Assembly (NCBI GenBank): GCA_002506025.1
Contig: DAWS01000142.1
Coordinates: 1 to 8,396, forward strand
Direction: 5' to 3'
Origin: Euryarchaeota archaeon UBA111
GTDB lineage: Archaea; Thermoplasmatota; Poseidoniia; Poseidoniales; Poseidoniaceae
Length of the DNA stretch: 8,396 nucleotides
The notes below the pieces were generated by a model, which worked only from the letters and a program-made list of their open reading frames with translations, did not search any database and was not told where the DNA came from. Positions within the stretch are counted from its first letter, which is position 1, and each line of letters starts with the position of its first letter. This document shows positions 6,393 to 8,396 of the stretch, in pieces. A program made the position numbers and the translations under genes.

Positions 6393-7782
6393 AGTTGAGA
6401 AAAATATACTGTAGCATGGTTTTGACTTCATCCATTACGATCTCAACATGATCTTGTTCTGAATGAGTGCCACGCTCGGCTATTACATCAAGTGGAATTT
6501 GTCCACCTCCGAGTGATTTATGACCGCCCGCCAAACCATCAGGGAAGTTAGTTGAGAGCAATTTACCAACATGTAGGTCATGCTTGTTAGACCTCGCAGA
6601 AAGAATTACTTTTCCTCGCTTAACACCAAATGCAACAACTGTATCAATACCTTCTGTTGGTAGTAAAAAATCAGCAATTTGGGCCAAGGAATCTCTATTT
6701 GTGAGATTTCTCACTGGCGCTAAAATCAAACTATCTAACTGCACTTTATCATTCAGTGCAGTAGAGAATGATTCTAGCGCTTCAATTGAACGTGGTGGCA
6801 TTTCTATTGCTCTCAACTTATCTTTGTCAACCCAGGCATTAATCCATAAAAGAGCCCTTACATCCACAGCATTGAAATTTCGAGTAAAGCCAAGCGTGTC
6901 GGTTTTGATACCAAAAGCCAGAGCCGTAGCAACAGTTGAATTCATTGTAAAGTCACTACTCATCAACAGTGATGCAACCATAGAAGATGTTGAAGAGTAT
7001 TCAGAACTAACCATGGCCAAGTCAGCAGTAACCGAATCATCAACTGAATGATGATCGATAATTATGTGAGGTATACAATCGGTTGGAAGTATATTATTAG
7101 CCCCAGGCCGATGGAAATCTACTGCGACAATAATATCTGATTCTTTTATCAAATCAGTTATTTCCCAGTCTAGTATTATTCTTCTAATTGGAATTGCTAA
7201 TTCTTTGACCATGGCTTGATTTTGGTGATGTTCTATCATGCCGCCGTGAACGATTTGGGAGGAGTGCCCATGGCTAGAAAATAACTCACTCATGGCTAGC
7301 GCTGAGGCTAATGCATCAGGGTCTGGATTGTCATGACAGAATATTGTCACCTTACTATTTTCTGAAATTGAACGCAGATAAGCTTCTAAGGTCAGTGCGC
7401 CTTCTTTTCTTTCCCAGCCGCGAATTCGGTCCTGCATTGCGGCAAATGAAATATCATCAATGCTGATTAAATCATATCCGTCACCTTCAATCGGTATGGT
7501 GGTGAGTATGGGAGTCTTGGGCCACTTACGCTTGATGACCTCCAAGGGTTCATCGTCAGTGATTGATTTATCGTCCAAAAATAGTATTGCTGTCGGCGAA
7601 TTATTGCTTATCGGCAATTCAGCAAGCGGCATTGACGAAGGAAGGGCGATTATCTCGCAGTTCTCTAATGCCTCGCCAATTGGCAGATCATCCGCTAACC
7701 CAATGAGTGTACAATTTTTCCTAGTCGAGCACCATTTTGCCAGCCTCAAACCAAGCCCGCTGGAGCCAAATATCAGAAACAT
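6391..7782 (-). CDS. RCK-N (TrkA-N) / DHH / DHHA1 phosphoesterase
   Basis: A 463-residue multidomain protein, numbered from ATG 7782. Residues 1 to about 120 form a Rossmann-type TrkA-N/RCK-N domain that opens MFLIFGSSGLGLRLA, with the nucleotide-binding glycines at 6-11 and acidic residues after the second strand (ADD). The DHH phosphoesterase domain (about 145-320) has HDNPDPDALASALA (from 150), VAVDFHRPG with Asp222, IIDHHSVDD (241-249) and GIKTDTLGFTR with Asp295, so the Mn-binding aspartates and histidines are present. The DHHA1 domain ends in AGGHKSLGGGQ (419-427 core), the substrate-gripping GGHxxxGG loop. The family includes NrnA/RecJ-like nucleases and c-di-AMP/pApA phosphodiesterases. 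By architecture I infer a small-nucleotide or oligonucleotide phosphodiesterase under NAD(H) or nucleotide control, though the substrate is unproven. No RCK-C domain is seen. A GTG at 7791 could add three residues, but ATG fits the domain start better. It lies 28 nt after lemA and 21 nt before the traB-like gene. Confidence 0.9.
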   Translation of the reverse strand: MFLIFGSSGLGLRLAKWCSTRKNCTLIGLADDLPIGEALENCEIIALPSSMPLAELPISNNSPTAILFLDDKSITDDEPLEVIKRKWPKTPILTTIPIEGDGYDLISIDDISFAAMQDRIRGWERKEGALTLEAYLRSISENSKVTIFCHDNPDPDALASALAMSELFSSHGHSSQIVHGGMIEHHQNQAMVKELAIPIRRIILDWEITDLIKESDIIVAVDFHRPGANNILPTDCIPHIIIDHHSVDDSVTADLAMVSSEYSSTSSMVASLLMSSDFTMNSTVATALAFGIKTDTLGFTRNFNAVDVRALLWINAWVDKDKLRAIEMPPRSIEALESFSTALNDKVQLDSLILAPVRNLTNRDSLAQIADFLLPTEGIDTVVAFGVKRGKVILSARSNKHDLHVGKLLSTNFPDGLAGGHKSLGGGQIPLDVIAERGTHSEQDHVEIVMDEVKTMLQYIFLN

Positions 7783-7810
7783 ATCAACCACTTTATGGCT
7801 AATCTATCAA

Positions 7811-8389
7811 TCAAGAAAATAATGCTGGAGCCTCTCTTGCGAAGCCTTGAACTTCAAACAAGTCTCTTCTTTGGCATCCCTTAATCGAAGCAACAAAGGT
7901 AGTCGGAATCATCTGAATCGCTTTATTGTAATTAGTTGAGGCGGCGTTATACATTTCCCTTCTGTCAGCAACTTGGTTTTCGATGGATACCAATTCGTTT
8001 TGAATATTCAGAAAACTAGAATCTGCCTTGAGTTCTGGGTATGCCTCGGCAACTGCTGTGATTCTTGGCATCATATTAGCCATCATTGATTCCGCAGCAG
8101 ACACGCCTTTAACGTCATTATTCTGTAGTGCTCCAGCCGCCATTTGCCTCGCTTTAGCAAACTCCATGAATAGCTCTTTTTCATGCGATGCATACCTGCT
8201 GACTGCTCTTTCTAGGTTTGGCAACATATCGTAACGTTGCTTTAGTAAAACGTCGATGTTTGACCATGCTTGTATTGCATTCTCCTCTAATGTCACCAAA
8301 CGGTTCCATGTTGAGAAAAACCAAATAATGAAAAATAGGAAAATTACTCCAATAACAAGTAATCCAATAATCAATACTTCCATAACCAT
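7811..8389 (-). CDS. lemA: LemA family membrane-anchored protein
   Basis: LemA proteins are small, single-pass membrane proteins with a helical-bundle domain on one side of the membrane and no settled biochemical role. The protein starts with one hydrophobic anchor (about 3-25, VLIIGLLVIGVIFLFFIIWFF). It then shows the family pattern: NRLVTLEENAIQAWSNIDVLLKQRYD (from 29), LPNLERAV, YASHEKELF (66-74), AKARQMAA (78-85), AEAYPELKADSSFLNIQNEL (114-133), ENQVADRREMYNAASTNYNKAI (from 137), and a terminal AREAPALF. At 192 residues the length is typical and the C-terminus is complete. ATG 8389 or 8383 (residue 3) may be the start. No in-frame stop lies between the start and the window edge, so an upstream extension cannot be excluded, though the anchor at the very N-terminus argues against it. 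It is the first visible gene of the lemA-DHH-traB-like cluster; its promoter lies outside the window. The family call is secure. Confidence 0.92.
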   Translation of the reverse strand: MVMEVLIIGLLVIGVIFLFFIIWFFSTWNRLVTLEENAIQAWSNIDVLLKQRYDMLPNLERAVSRYASHEKELFMEFAKARQMAAGALQNNDVKGVSAAESMMANMMPRITAVAEAYPELKADSSFLNIQNELVSIENQVADRREMYNAASTNYNKAIQMIPTTFVASIKGCQRRDLFEVQGFAREAPALFS

Positions 8390-8396
8390 ACGAATA

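Noticed and set aside
6584..7051. 155-codon open frame on the plus strand
   Set aside because: It is antisense to the well-supported DHH/DHHA1 coding sequence, is rich in Ser, Ala and Thr as shadow frames are, and has no recognisable motif.
7460..8234. Plus-strand frames of 120 and 68 codons
   Set aside because: They are antisense to the RCK-N domain and to LemA, with no family signature.
1..8396. CRISPR array, insertion sequence, tRNA, rRNA or prophage attachment site
   Set aside because: No regularly spaced repeats, transposase motifs, terminal inverted repeats with target duplication, or tRNA-like cloverleaf was seen; coding density is high throughout.

Overview
The window looks like a piece of a moderately AT-rich archaeal chromosome, most likely from a marine euryarchaeal lineage such as Thermoplasmatota/Poseidoniales (Marine Group II). 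The domain call rests mainly on a gene for the archaea-specific tRNA C56 2'-O-methyltransferase Trm56. It is supported by a RCK-N/DHH/DHHA1 phosphoesterase and a TraB-family membrane protein of the kind common in Euryarchaeota, and by promoter geometry that fits leaderless transcripts (AT-rich boxes about 26-29 nt before the start codons of transcript-leading genes). Genes inside operons instead show Shine-Dalgarno sequences in two clear cases. The lineage within Archaea is an inference.

Layout. All genes are on the minus strand except folP. Positions 1-2993 hold the pyrimidine/arginine pair carA-carB. The carB GTG start follows the carA stop with no spacer, and carB runs off the left edge after 562 of roughly 1070 codons. 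Positions 2994-3127 are non-coding, with a candidate carA promoter and a short imperfect hairpin. Positions 3128-4335 carry a four-TM membrane protein of unknown function whose stop overlaps the trm56 start. A 52-bp divergent spacer with one central AT-rich box follows. Next is folP on the plus strand (4388-5233), whose stop overlaps that of the converging traB-like gene by 4 bp. Positions 5230-8389 hold a tight minus-strand cluster: lemA, then a RCK-N/DHH/DHHA1 phosphoesterase, then the TraB-family membrane protein. The cluster may begin just at or beyond the right edge.

Functionally, CarAB makes carbamoyl phosphate from glutamine, bicarbonate and ATP. FolP joins pterin and p-aminobenzoate in folate synthesis. 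Trm56 methylates the T-loop of tRNA. The lemA-DHH-traB cluster couples two membrane-anchored proteins of poorly known role to a soluble, probably nucleotide-sensing phosphodiesterase. It is the best candidate for new biology here. The rest is mostly housekeeping, and I see no mobile element, CRISPR array, tRNA or rRNA.
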